A stretch of 64,000 nucleotides of DNA from Congregibacter brevis (GTDB taxonomy: Bacteria > Pseudomonadota > Gammaproteobacteria > Pseudomonadales > Halieaceae): positions 1,922,001 to 1,986,000 of the forward strand of contig NZ_CP136865.1 in the NCBI RefSeq assembly GCF_045689245.1, given 5' to 3'. The notes below the pieces were generated by a model. That model searched no databases. It was not told the DNA's origin and saw only the letters and a program-made list of their open reading frames with translations. The stretch's first letter is position 1; each line of letters begins with the position of its first letter. Of the stretch, positions 42,626 to 51,344 are shown piece by piece. Both the position numbers and the translations under genes were made by a program.

Positions 42626-43765
42626 CTAGCCCTCATTGGCAGCGGGCATCAATACACCTCGGGCATCTCGCGCAAGGGCCTCGGCATCCATGGTGCGAAC
42701 GGCAATTCCGTTTCGCATGGACTGTACTCCCTCGCCGACCACCAAGGCGCCTTCGGGGACCCTGGCATCGACCAGAACCCTTCCTTCCTGTCTTTGGACG
42801 AGGGTGGCAGGTACGCGCCTCGCCGTGTCATTTTCTACAATCCAGATGTATGCGCCTTCGGCGCCCCATTGGAGAGCTACTTCCGGAACCGCTGGGAAAG
42901 CTTTGCCAGTAAGATTTAGCTCGACTCTGAAACTCATGCCCGGTCGCAGCAAGTCGTTTGTATTGGGTACTTCAGCGCGCGCCGTGAAGGCGCGAGAGAG
43001 AGGATCTACGCGGGAGCCAAGATCTACCACGGTTCCTCGCGCTTCGGTTCGCTCGGCGCTCCACACCTCGATGCGCACGGGATCGCCGGTTTGCAGTCGT
43101 CCTACAAAGGCTTCTGGTACATCAAATCTTACGAGCAACACGCTGCGATCATCGATCGTGGTAATTTCTGTGGTGGCGTCTATACGGTCTCCGGCATCGA
43201 TATCGGTGATGCCCACGAAGCCATCAAAGGGAGCAGTGATGAATCGTCGCTGGAGGGCGATACTCGCACGGTCTCGTTCAATGCGCGTGCTATCAAGGGT
43301 AGTGCGAGCGGTGTCGATGGTAGTTTCGGGGACTGTTCGACCCACACTGCTATTGGCCTGCGTGTAGCGGTCAAGCATGCGCTTGGCGTCGGCGAAGCGC
43401 AGTTCAGCAAGTTCTAATGCGAGTTTTTCATCGCGTGAATCCAAGGCGACCAGGACATCGCCTTTTGTGACACGGTCACCTGGCTGAAAATTCACCTCAA
43501 CGACTTCTCCAGCGACCTCTGGGAACAACGATACCGAGCGGTAAGCCCTTGCTGTTCCCACAGCCTCTACGCGCGTTTGCCGGGGCTTCAGTTGAACAGT
43601 TTCCACCACCACCGGTACTGCGGCTCTTCCGCGGCTTTCTTGTTGAAGGCTGTTGTCGTTGCTGCTGTCGCCGCATGCAACTAGTTGCATAGAAAGCGAC
43701 AGAGTCAATGGTGTGTATATGAGCGCTCGCAGGGAGGGAGTCAGGTTGCGCTTACAGAACAACAT
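42626..43765 (-). CDS. Efflux RND periplasmic adaptor subunit, lipoprotein (system 2)
   Basis: Product of 379 residues with a signal peptide ending in a lipobox (QLVACG), so it is lipid-anchored. The adaptor domains follow in order: GTARAYRSVSLFPEVAGEVVEVNFQPGDRVTKGDVL (barrel-sandwich), a short alpha-hairpin (about 120-165), then RFITAPFDGFVGITDIDAGDRI and a beta-barrel with a C-terminal membrane-proximal part. It begins the operon with the RND permease and the exported Rid protein. About 150 bp of mostly featureless sequence separate it from the CurA-like gene behind it. Confidence 0.9.
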   Translation of the reverse strand: MLFCKRNLTPSLRALIYTPLTLSLSMQLVACGDSSNDNSLQQESRGRAAVPVVVETVQLKPRQTRVEAVGTARAYRSVSLFPEVAGEVVEVNFQPGDRVTKGDVLVALDSRDEKLALELAELRFADAKRMLDRYTQANSSVGRTVPETTIDTARTTLDSTRIERDRASIALQRRFITAPFDGFVGITDIDAGDRIDATTEITTIDDRSVLLVRFDVPEAFVGRLQTGDPVRIEVWSAERTEARGTVVDLGSRVDPLSRAFTARAEVPNTNDLLRPGMSFRVELNLTGKAFPAVPEVALQWGAEGAYIWIVENDTARRVPATLVQRQEGRVLVDARVPEGALVVGEGVQSMRNGIAVRTMDAEALARDARGVLMPAANEG

Positions 43766-43913
43766 TATTTTTCTCCGCTATCAGGCCCGGCAATCAGTTG
43801 CCACAGTTACAATGATACGCTCATTCAGCCCAGGGGGATTTCCCTTTATCCTGCGGGGATGCGACCGCACAGACGTGAGAACCTTAGGTTTTACCGAGGC
43901 CTCTGAGTCTTTC

Positions 43914-44930
43914 CTAAGGCTCGTCGGAAACACGAACCACCAGTTTTCCTAGATTTTTGCCCGTGAACAGACGCTCGAGAGAAGCGGGCGCATTTTCGAG
44001 CCCTTCGACGATGTCGGTCTCAAAGTTAATCTTGCCTTCCATGAGCCAGCCTGCCATTGCCTGCATGCCCTCAGGAAAACGATCAAGGTAGTCTAGAATG
44101 ATGAAGCCTTTTACCAGCGTACGTCGCATCAGCAAGTTAGCGAAGTTGTAAGGCCCAGGCGTCGCATCGGTATCGTTATAGCTCGAGATTAGGCCGCACA
44201 GAGGCATGCGTGAAAAGTCGTTAAGGCGCGCTATCACCGCGTCCATGATTTCTCCACCGACATTCTCGAAGTTGATATCAATGCCATCGGGGCAGTGAGT
44301 GTCTAAAGCTGCACCCACATCCTGTGTTTTGTAATTGATAGCAGCGTCAAAGCCGGCCTTTTCCGTGAGCCACTGACATTTGTCATCGGAACCAGCGATG
44401 CCAACAACGCGACAACCATGAATCTTGCCAATTTGACCGACCATGGATCCCACGGCGCCTGCGGCGGCGGATACGACTAGCGTGTCTCCGACCTTGGGTT
44501 TACCTATATCGGTAAGACCGAAGTACGCGGTCATACCCGTTGCGCCCAGCGGGCCCATAAAGGCAGTTAAGGGTAACCCGGGAATTGTTGGTAAAACATT
44601 CGCCATCTCCCCCGCGACGTCGTTGTAGAGAGCCCACTCAGCAAGTCCAGTGTTGACGATGGCGCCTTCTGCCACCTGCTCGAAGCGGCTCTCGACGACA
44701 ACGCCAATACTCCCACCCCGCATGCCCTCACCAATTTCTACAGGAGGCAGGTAAGCATCGGCATCACTCATCCAAATACGGTTCGTAGGATCCAGAGAGA
44801 GGTAGATCGTTTTTACTCGAACATACCCGTCTGCCAGCTCTCCCAGCGGGCTTTCTACGAGCTCAAGATCGCTGTCTTTAATATCGCCTACAGGGCGTGC
44901 TCGTAAAACCCAGGTCTGATTGTTCGTCAT
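43914..44930 (-). CDS. NADP-dependent MDR oxidoreductase (CurA/leukotriene B4 dehydrogenase-like)
   Basis: Cytoplasmic protein of 338 residues of the zinc-free medium-chain reductase branch. VKTIYLSLDPTNRIWMSD is the substrate-loop signature of CurA and LTB4 12-hydroxydehydrogenases, and TLVVSAAAGAVGSMVGQIGKIHGCRVVGIAGSD is the NADP-binding Rossmann region (AAxGxVG). Relatives reduce the double bond of alpha,beta-unsaturated ketones and aldehydes. It lies 51 bp after an unknown membrane-protein gene, itself behind a GST gene, on the same strand, so a shared role in handling reactive carbonyls is possible. Confidence 0.85.
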   Translation of the reverse strand: MTNNQTWVLRARPVGDIKDSDLELVESPLGELADGYVRVKTIYLSLDPTNRIWMSDADAYLPPVEIGEGMRGGSIGVVVESRFEQVAEGAIVNTGLAEWALYNDVAGEMANVLPTIPGLPLTAFMGPLGATGMTAYFGLTDIGKPKVGDTLVVSAAAGAVGSMVGQIGKIHGCRVVGIAGSDDKCQWLTEKAGFDAAINYKTQDVGAALDTHCPDGIDINFENVGGEIMDAVIARLNDFSRMPLCGLISSYNDTDATPGPYNFANLLMRRTLVKGFIILDYLDRFPEGMQAMAGWLMEGKINFETDIVEGLENAPASLERLFTGKNLGKLVVRVSDEP

Positions 44931-44981
44931 AAGGTGTTCCTTGAATGTGTGTGCGTTGATTTTTCGTAAACAGAGTAATGC

Positions 44982-46004
44982 CTAAATGAGGCTGTCGATC
45001 ATCATTTCGACGATGGCGGCAGCGGCCCAGGTAAGAGGGGGAAGTACAGTGAAAAGCAGGATACGTTTAAGCGCGTCGACATCAAAAGGCCAAGCGGGCG
45101 CCCGTGCTACACGTTCTCGCATATCCAGTATGGCGTCGAGTTGAAACAGGGCATCTGCATCAGCTGTAGCGATGTCGCCCTCGGTGATCGCATCGAGACG
45201 CGCATCGAGAGACGCTAAAGTCGCTCTCCGCTGTTCACGAATCCGCCTACGAATACCACGAAGAGGCAGCGCGATGATGCCGATCAGCGGTATGAGCCCC
45301 CCCAGAACACCGATGAGCACAGGGCCGTCCAGCGGGTTTTCTCCACCCAGGAATAGCAGTGCGTATGCACATAAAAGACTCGTCATCAGCAATGCAGGGC
45401 GGAGCGCTGCGGCCCCGAAAGCGGCGTGCCGTGATGGGCGGAGTAAGTCCGGGCTAGTAATCTGTCCCAAAGAAGAGAAGAGTCGGGCATTCATGATCAG
45501 CGGCGGGACCGTGACGAACATGGCAAGCCACAATAAGATGATGGCGATAAATTGAGGTACGGCAAATTCCCACGAAGAGCTTTGAATTTCCAGAACGTAA
45601 GAATGCCCTGCACCGGCAACGCATCCGAGTACTACCGCGAGCCAGACATCTTTTTTTGTAAAGCGGGCAAGGGCCAAGCTGGCGGCCTGAATGTCGTCGG
45701 ACGACCATGGGATAACCCCGCAGAGGTCTTTTAGGTCTTGGGCGGCTCCTTGAAATACCGGTCTTGAAAACCCGGCGATGATGCCCAGGCTGATGCCAAA
45801 AAAAAGCGCTGAGCCCAAAATGTCATTGAATAAAGCGTTACTGAAGGTCATTCCCAGGAGAGGACACATCATCCCGCAGACGATCAGGAGTCCACAGAGC
45901 AAGCCAAAGGCACTGGGTGGCAAACGACTCCATCGCTGCAGCCGGAGTATAGGGAGCTCCGGGGCTAGGGATCGGGCGGTTAACTTCTCACCTAGGGCTG
46001 TCAC
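44982..46004 (-). CDS. Polytopic membrane protein of unknown function
   Basis: I do not recognise this 340-residue protein. It has about seven to eight hydrophobic segments, for example AFGLLCGLLIVCGMMCPLLGM, ILGSALFFGISLGIIAGF, FIAIILLWLAMFVTVPPLIM, PALLMTSLLCAYALLFLG, LIGVLGGLIPLIGIIAL and a C-terminal ILLFTVLPPLTWAAAAIVEMMIDSL. A charged cytoplasmic loop (RRRIREQRRATLASLDARLDAI) lies before the last helix. The start is GTG, 12 bp after the stop of a GST gene, and a CurA-like reductase gene follows at 51 bp. No transporter or enzyme signature is seen. Confidence 0.65.
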   Translation of the reverse strand: MTALGEKLTARSLAPELPILRLQRWSRLPPSAFGLLCGLLIVCGMMCPLLGMTFSNALFNDILGSALFFGISLGIIAGFSRPVFQGAAQDLKDLCGVIPWSSDDIQAASLALARFTKKDVWLAVVLGCVAGAGHSYVLEIQSSSWEFAVPQFIAIILLWLAMFVTVPPLIMNARLFSSLGQITSPDLLRPSRHAAFGAAALRPALLMTSLLCAYALLFLGGENPLDGPVLIGVLGGLIPLIGIIALPLRGIRRRIREQRRATLASLDARLDAITEGDIATADADALFQLDAILDMRERVARAPAWPFDVDALKRILLFTVLPPLTWAAAAIVEMMIDSLI

Positions 46005-46016
46005 GGGATTCTTAGA

Positions 46017-46643
46017 TCAGCTACCAAAGGCGTAGGGGCCGCCTCGTTCGAGTGCGCGCTTGTAAGCGGGACGAGCGTGTATGCGATCCAGAAAGCCGTC
46101 CAGGTGCGGAAAACTCTCAAGCCCGTAAAGGAGCTTGCCTACCTGCGGAACAAACGAAAGTTGGATATCTGCTGCGCTAAATGTATCTGCGACAAACCAG
46201 TCCTGGTCCGCAAGCGCGCGATCCATGAATCCGAGGTGGTTGTCCAACTCACTGTTTATGCGTGGCTGTAGGAGCTCTCCGCCGTCGGGTAGGCGCCCCG
46301 TGTACATCTTCAGCATTAAAGGCAACATTGCGCTCCCTTCGGCATAATGCATCCACTGCAGGTAGTTCTCGTAGGCAGGTGTGCCGGGCTCGGGGGCGAG
46401 CTGTCCCTTGCCGTAGTGTCGGACGATGTAGTCGATGATGGCGCCGGACTCAATGACCGTGTTGACTTCATCGGTCAGTACCGGTGACTTGCCCAGGGGG
46501 TGTATCTCAAGAAGTTCGGGCGGAGCAAGATTTGTCTCCGCATCACGCTGGTAATTTCGGACGTCGTAGTCCACACCCAACTCTTCCAAAAGCCATAGTA
46601 CGCGTTGAGAGCGTGAGTTATTGAGATGATGGACTGTGACCAT
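46017..46643 (-). CDS. Glutathione S-transferase family protein
   Basis: Cytoplasmic protein of 208 residues. The thioredoxin-like domain starts VTVHHLNNSRSQRVLWLLEELGVDYDV, where N-N-S-R holds the catalytic Ser turn, followed by IHPLGKSPVLTDEVNTVIESGAIIDYI with cis-Pro in SPV and the E-S glutamyl site. The helical domain has FVADTFSAADIQLSFVPQVGKL. This arrangement is close to bacterial GSTs related to the theta/fungal Ure2p-like branch, though the class is not certain. It is upstream of a membrane protein and a CurA-like reductase on the same strand and probably cotranscribed. Confidence 0.9.
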   Translation of the reverse strand: MVTVHHLNNSRSQRVLWLLEELGVDYDVRNYQRDAETNLAPPELLEIHPLGKSPVLTDEVNTVIESGAIIDYIVRHYGKGQLAPEPGTPAYENYLQWMHYAEGSAMLPLMLKMYTGRLPDGGELLQPRINSELDNHLGFMDRALADQDWFVADTFSAADIQLSFVPQVGKLLYGLESFPHLDGFLDRIHARPAYKRALERGGPYAFGS

Positions 46644-46781
46644 TACTTATTTTCTCCGGTGAGTGAACTAGCACCCTATTGTACGCGCTGATTTGGCGTT
46701 TGGGCCGCAGGGCCTGCGGACAATTGTGGAGAGCGTTATCATCGTCTTTGGCCTATTGAATTGCAAAAGGGAAACACTCTT

Positions 46782-47651
46782 ATGTCGACTGTTCGGTATG
46801 ACACTCATGATCGTGTTGCAACCTTAACGCTCAATCGTCCAGAGCGTCTGAATGCTATTAACACAAGCCTGCCTGCAGACTTGAGAGCAGCGGTAGAGCG
46901 CGCGGATGAAGATGCCGACGTTCACGTGATTGTGCTTCAGGGTGCGGGTAAGGGTTTTTGTGGCGGCTATGATTTGGTGGAGTACGCGCAGACTCCGGGA
47001 GAAATGCACGGTAGTCAGGAAATGCCTTGGGACCCTACGCTGGACTACGCCATGATGTCTCGGAATACAGAAGATTTCATGTCCCTGTGGCGAGCAAGTA
47101 AGCCTACGATATGTAAAATTCATGGCGCGGCCGCGGCGGGTGGAAGTGATATTGCTCTGTGCTGCGACATGATTGTGATGGCCGATGACGCACGCATCGG
47201 CTATCCCCCGGCACGGGTCTGGGGGATACCAACAACTATGATGTGGGTGTATCGCTTAGGTATAGAGAACGCCAAGCGCATGCTGTTTACCGGTGATCTA
47301 ATCTCCGGTGTAGAAGCCGCTGAGATGGGGTTGATTCAGGAGTCGGTACCTGAAGGTGAATTGGATGCGGCAGTGCAGGCGCTTTGCGATCGCATCAAGG
47401 GTGTTCCAAGAAATCAGTTGATGATGAGCAAAATGGTTGTCAACCAGGCCTACGAGGCGATGGGGCTGGCAAACACTCAACGCTTCGCTAACTTCTTTGA
47501 CGGCATCGCCCGTCATTCCCCCGAGGGCCTGTGGTTTCGTGAACGCGCCGTGGATGTGGGTTTCAAACAGGCCGTGGCGGAACGAGACTCAGGAGACAAC
47601 ATTGCTGAGGGCGCGAGCAAAAATCTTGGGCCTGCCCGGCCCACTGAATAG
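46782..47651 (+). CDS. Crotonase-superfamily enoyl-CoA hydratase/isomerase-like protein
   Basis: Product of 289 residues from the ATG at 46782, chosen because AAGGGA lies about 9 bp upstream. The fold is clear: RVATLTLNRPERLNAIN, LQGAGKGFCGGYDL and KIHGAAAAGGSDIALCCDMIV for the CoA and oxyanion-hole regions. The two general acid/base Glu of classical hydratases (GGGCEL and QPEI) are replaced by Asp (GGSDIAL) and Pro (GYPPARVWG). The latter, with GIPTTMMWVYRLG, marks a known but poorly characterised crotonase subgroup, so hydratase activity should not be assumed. It is convergent with the acyl-CoA synthetase gene. A GC hairpin without T-run (47634-47657) overlaps its stop. Confidence 0.85.
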   Translation: MSTVRYDTHDRVATLTLNRPERLNAINTSLPADLRAAVERADEDADVHVIVLQGAGKGFCGGYDLVEYAQTPGEMHGSQEMPWDPTLDYAMMSRNTEDFMSLWRASKPTICKIHGAAAAGGSDIALCCDMIVMADDARIGYPPARVWGIPTTMMWVYRLGIENAKRMLFTGDLISGVEAAEMGLIQESVPEGELDAAVQALCDRIKGVPRNQLMMSKMVVNQAYEAMGLANTQRFANFFDGIARHSPEGLWFRERAVDVGFKQAVAERDSGDNIAEGASKNLGPARPTE

Positions 47652-47669
47652 CCGGGCCTGCCTGTTGAA

Positions 47670-49280
47670 TCATGTTCCCATGGGCATCTCGCTGTGTTCA
47701 CCGTTTTCCCAGCTTTTACGTAACTCAAACTTCTGGATTTTTCCCGACCCCGTAAGTGGGTAGGCTTCCACTTCAAACCAGTGTCTTGGCGTCTTCTGCG
47801 GCGATAGATGCTCTCTCAGGTAGGCAAAAAGTACGTCTCTGGATAGGCTCTCACTGGGTGCAGGACGGAGGAATACTCCAATCTCCTCGCCCAGTCGCTC
47901 GCTGGGTAGGCCTACCACGGCGACCTCTCCCACGCTCGGATGTTGGAATAGCAACTCTTCGATTTCTCGCGGGTAAATGTTCTCCCCGCCGCGAATGATC
48001 ATGTCCTTGAGCCGGCCCTCGATCTTGCAATAGCCGCGTTCGTCCATGGAGCAGAGATCTCCTGTGTGAAGCCAGCCGTCGGCATCGATTGTTTTGGCCG
48101 TTGCTTCGGGGTTTTCAAAGTACTCATGCATGACGTGGTATCCACGCGTGCAGAACTCGCCCAAGGTCCCAATGGGTTGGGTGACTCCGGTTTCAGTATC
48201 TATGATTTTTATCTCTACTCCCGGCATGGCCTGTCCAAGGGTGTAAGCCTTGTCTTCAATGCTGTCGTCTGCGTGAGTCATGCACGCAACCGGCGAGCAC
48301 TCGGTTTGCCCAAAGACGATCGTAAAGGGTGCGCCCACTGCCTCCTCGAGTCGTTTTACAAGGTCTGCGGGAACCGTGGAGCCTCCAGAGCACAGCGCCT
48401 TCACCGCGGACAAATCTCGTTCTGCGAAGCTTGGATGCTCAATCATCGCAATGAGCATAGTGGGAACGCCGAGCATCGCTGCCGCGCGGTACTCCTCCAT
48501 GAGTTCCAGAACTAAACCCGGCTCGAATGCCTCGACCAACACCAGCGCAGAGCGTTTGGACAAAGCACCCAGCACGGCGAGAACGCAGCCCGCAGTATGA
48601 AAGAGAGGCATGATGCCCATGTAAGTCTTACCGTGTTGCGCCCCCATGATACTCAGCGTGTGGGAACCGTTGTTCACCAGTCCTCGGTGGTGAAGGAGGG
48701 CGCCCTTGGGAAAGCCCGTCGTACCCGAGGTGTACTGGATCATGCAGGCGTCGTCGGGGGCAACAGCCGGAAGGTCTTTCTCACCCGCCGTATTCAGGAA
48801 CTCCTGCCACTCGGTGAACAGCACAATTTTTTTGAGTTCCGGACAATTGGCTCGTGCGGCGTCCAGGTGCTGAAGCATGGGGTTGCCCCGGAATTCGGGT
48901 AAGAGAAAGACGCCGGCGGCCCTAGATTGGCGCAGCACATAGGCGAGTTCCTCACTTTGATAGGACGGGTTTACTGTTACAAGAACGAGGCCGGCCAGTG
49001 CGCAGCCATATTCCATCATGATCCATTGAGGAATATTAGGCGCCCACACTGCTACGCGATCACCCGGTTCGAAGGCTTCCAAGAGTGCTCGGGCGGTACG
49101 CTCAGACTCATCTAGCAAACCGGCGTAGGTCCATTCTTTGCGAGTCTCGGCTTCGGGTGTGCCAGCGACTAGGGCAATCTGCTCCGGGCATTCGCGTGCT
49201 GCCTCGCGCAATGCGTCGCCAATAGTCAGGTCCCGAACGGCGGGAGAGTCGGGTCCAATGGAGTAAGATTCGCTTAGCAT
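47670..49280 (-). CDS. AMP-binding acyl-CoA synthetase
   Basis: Cytoplasmic adenylate-forming enzyme of 536 residues that activates a carboxylate to its CoA thioester. Motifs in order: YTSGTTGFPKGALLHH (P-loop), FGQTECSPVACMTH (A5), GWLHTGDLCSMDERGYCKIEGRLKDMIIRGGENIYPREIE (A7-A8) and the catalytic Lys in LTGSGKIQKFELR (A10). The size and the FGQTE motif fit medium/long-chain fatty-acid or related acyl-CoA synthetases. It is convergent with a crotonase gene 18 bp away, so a link in acyl-CoA metabolism is plausible. Confidence 0.9.
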   Translation of the reverse strand: MLSESYSIGPDSPAVRDLTIGDALREAARECPEQIALVAGTPEAETRKEWTYAGLLDESERTARALLEAFEPGDRVAVWAPNIPQWIMMEYGCALAGLVLVTVNPSYQSEELAYVLRQSRAAGVFLLPEFRGNPMLQHLDAARANCPELKKIVLFTEWQEFLNTAGEKDLPAVAPDDACMIQYTSGTTGFPKGALLHHRGLVNNGSHTLSIMGAQHGKTYMGIMPLFHTAGCVLAVLGALSKRSALVLVEAFEPGLVLELMEEYRAAAMLGVPTMLIAMIEHPSFAERDLSAVKALCSGGSTVPADLVKRLEEAVGAPFTIVFGQTECSPVACMTHADDSIEDKAYTLGQAMPGVEIKIIDTETGVTQPIGTLGEFCTRGYHVMHEYFENPEATAKTIDADGWLHTGDLCSMDERGYCKIEGRLKDMIIRGGENIYPREIEELLFQHPSVGEVAVVGLPSERLGEEIGVFLRPAPSESLSRDVLFAYLREHLSPQKTPRHWFEVEAYPLTGSGKIQKFELRKSWENGEHSEMPMGT

Positions 49281-49344
49281 TGCTTGATCCCCTTAATCGG
49301 TTATTTTTATGTCCGAGTTGTCAGCCTGGTTATACGGTGATTTC

Positions 49345-49821
49345 TTATTGATCCTCATCTACCAGTTCTTGAATCTTTGGCGCGTGTTTGGCGGCCCATC
49401 CATGGCGATTGTGTTTTATGGCGTCGCGCAAAGTGGTCATGAATGCGGCGGTGGACATTCCGACCATCAGGACGCCGTTAATGGCCTGAATTGGACCCAA
49501 AAGCTTCCGTTTATCGCTCATTACAATATCGCCATAACCCAGGGTCGAAAAATTTACTGCTGAGTGATAGAAGGCTGTGCGGTACTCGGAGAATTCTCCA
49601 AGAAATTGAAACAAAATCGCCCAAATCGCGACTTGCCCTAAATTGCCGAACATCAGTAAAAACATGACTCCAGACAAAATTGACATGGTCCCAAAGAATG
49701 TCGCCTCATCAAGGGCTGACTGCCGATGCGCGTAGTAGAGGAGGGCGCGAGTGAGAAGGGCTATTTGTAGCGCCAAACACACCGCCATGGTGGCTACACC
49801 GAGAACTAAATTGGTGAACAT
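49345..49821 (-). CDS. Two-helix potassium channel family protein
   Basis: Inner-membrane protein of 158 residues. After an N-terminal helix (FTNLVLGVATMAVCLALQIALLTRALLYY) and a further hydrophobic helix (MSILSGVMFLLMFGNLGQVAIWAILFQFL) comes a pore loop FYHSAVNFSTLGYGDIVMSD, with the K+ selectivity filter T-L-G-Y-G-D, and a final helix (PIQAINGVLMVGMSTAAFMTTL). This matches the Ion_trans_2 family. No cytosolic RCK/TrkA domain is present, so gating is unknown. It stands alone between the acyl-CoA synthetase and DUF1501 genes. Confidence 0.85.
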   Translation of the reverse strand: MFTNLVLGVATMAVCLALQIALLTRALLYYAHRQSALDEATFFGTMSILSGVMFLLMFGNLGQVAIWAILFQFLGEFSEYRTAFYHSAVNFSTLGYGDIVMSDKRKLLGPIQAINGVLMVGMSTAAFMTTLRDAIKHNRHGWAAKHAPKIQELVDEDQ

Positions 49822-49905
49822 TGAAGGGACTCACAAAGAAGACATGCGCCAGCATAGAAAAACGTGAGGCACTTGCCCAGCCCTACTTTTACAGCACAGG
49901 CCAAT

Positions 49906-51306
49906 CTAGCTGAGGAAACCTAGGGGTCCGCTGGTCCCATTGACGGTGAAGAATCGATCTGCGTTTGGCAGCACGGTGCCAAGATCACTACCGCTAACAC
50001 CAAACCATAGCGCCAACTCGGCGAAGTATTCATCTACGGATGTGGTGGGGGCATAAATGCCGCGTCCTACATCCAGCGGATTGTCAGTATAAATTTCGGG
50101 ATAGCGGCCATAGAATTGTCCGCCGTTAACGGCGCCACCCATAACAAGATGATGACCTCCCCAGCCGTGATCCGACCCTTTGCCATTTGATGTTAGCGTG
50201 CGTCCGAAGTCGGAGCTTGTAAATGTGGTGACTTGTTCAGCCATTCCCATAGCATTCATGGCGGTTTGAAATTCAAGAAGCCCCGCGTCGATGCTGGGGA
50301 GCATCATCGCTTGATTTTCAATGACATCATCGTGGTGGTCCCAGCCGCCTACGGTGATAAAGAAGGTTTGACGGCTCGCACCCAGAGAGTCTCTAGCAGC
50401 GATAACACGAGCTATTTGTCGAAGAGCTGCGGAGAACGGTGTGTTCGAAAAACTTGTTGGTGGCTCGCCTGCTAATGCCAGCGCCTCGACGAACGTCACC
50501 TGAGACTCGATGGACGATGCCAGTCGTTTACTGTATTCCCGGCGAAAGATTTTCTCCTGTGCGGCCGCTAGGAGGCTGTCTATGGCAGCGCGAGTGAACT
50601 CGCCTCCCTCGTCTGAGTCGTTATAGCCGTCGAGTGCTGGAGCGCCATCGCCTGTCGAGGATATTGCGTAAGGGGTGCTTAAGTGACCGCTTTGGAAGAC
50701 GTTGTTGCCCGCGAGGGATACGTTCATTGAGATTCCATTGGCGGGGTTACCACCCTCCAATATGTCAGCTATGCGTCCGCCCCAGCCCTGAGCAACACGT
50801 TCGTCAGATACAGCGGTCTGCCACTGCTGTATCTGATCCGAATGTGAGAAGAGCCCTAACGGCAACGCTGTGCTTCCCGACGCCAAAGCTGCGCTGTCCA
50901 TGGGGGCCAGAAGTGTTCCTACGTTGGCAATAGTTGCTGCTTGCCCATTTGCAAAAAGTGACTGCACACCAGGCATGCCAGGATGAAGCCCAAAGCTTCG
51001 CCCTTCGCCGTCAGTCCCGGGCAATGCAAGGAGCGACTCACGTGGTAGGGCTAAGTCGCTACGGATATCTGCATAGCTATCATAGAGTTCAGCGTCCCTG
51101 GGCACGAGCATGTTGTAGGAGTCGTTGCCTCCCGCAAGAAGAATACACACAAGCGCTTTGTAATCACCCGTGCTCTGAGCGCTCGCCTGCCGAGCCAGAC
51201 CCAGTTGCAATAGGCTGGAGCCGAGGGTTGCGGTTGCTACGCCGAGAGAGCAACTGTGCTTAAGAAAACCTCGACGATTCAGCCTTGTGCGATTGTTAGG
51301 GCGCAT
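49906..51306 (-). CDS. DUF1501 family exported protein
   Basis: Product of 466 residues with a twin-arginine leader (LNRRGFLKHSCSLGVATATLGSSLL), so probably exported folded. The body has ALVCILLAGGNDSYNMLVPRD near the start and TFTSSDFGRTLTSNGKGSDHGWGGHHLVMGGAVNGG late on, both DUF1501 signatures; the fold is related to sulfatases/alkaline phosphatases. Function is not established. It is the third gene of a lipoprotein-DUF1800-DUF1501 operon (38 bp after DUF1800), and the DUF1800 + DUF1501 pair is commonly found together. Confidence 0.9.
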   Translation of the reverse strand: MRPNNRTRLNRRGFLKHSCSLGVATATLGSSLLQLGLARQASAQSTGDYKALVCILLAGGNDSYNMLVPRDAELYDSYADIRSDLALPRESLLALPGTDGEGRSFGLHPGMPGVQSLFANGQAATIANVGTLLAPMDSAALASGSTALPLGLFSHSDQIQQWQTAVSDERVAQGWGGRIADILEGGNPANGISMNVSLAGNNVFQSGHLSTPYAISSTGDGAPALDGYNDSDEGGEFTRAAIDSLLAAAQEKIFRREYSKRLASSIESQVTFVEALALAGEPPTSFSNTPFSAALRQIARVIAARDSLGASRQTFFITVGGWDHHDDVIENQAMMLPSIDAGLLEFQTAMNAMGMAEQVTTFTSSDFGRTLTSNGKGSDHGWGGHHLVMGGAVNGGQFYGRYPEIYTDNPLDVGRGIYAPTTSVDEYFAELALWFGVSGSDLGTVLPNADRFFTVNGTSGPLGFLS

Positions 51307-51344
51307 TACGATCCCTCTCCGTTCATCACTAGATCTCCACTGGC

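Noticed and set aside
42636..43367. 243-codon frame opposite the RND adaptor gene
   Set aside because: Ser/Arg/Thr-rich shadow of a clear lipoprotein adaptor gene.
31129..43765. Region with two RND systems as a recently acquired resistance island
   Set aside because: No integrase, transposase, tRNA boundary or visible change in base composition was seen around it.
47634..47657. GCCCGGC / GCCGGGC hairpin at the end of the crotonase gene as a terminator
   Set aside because: The 7-bp stem overlaps the stop codon and lacks a T-run; noted under the gene only.
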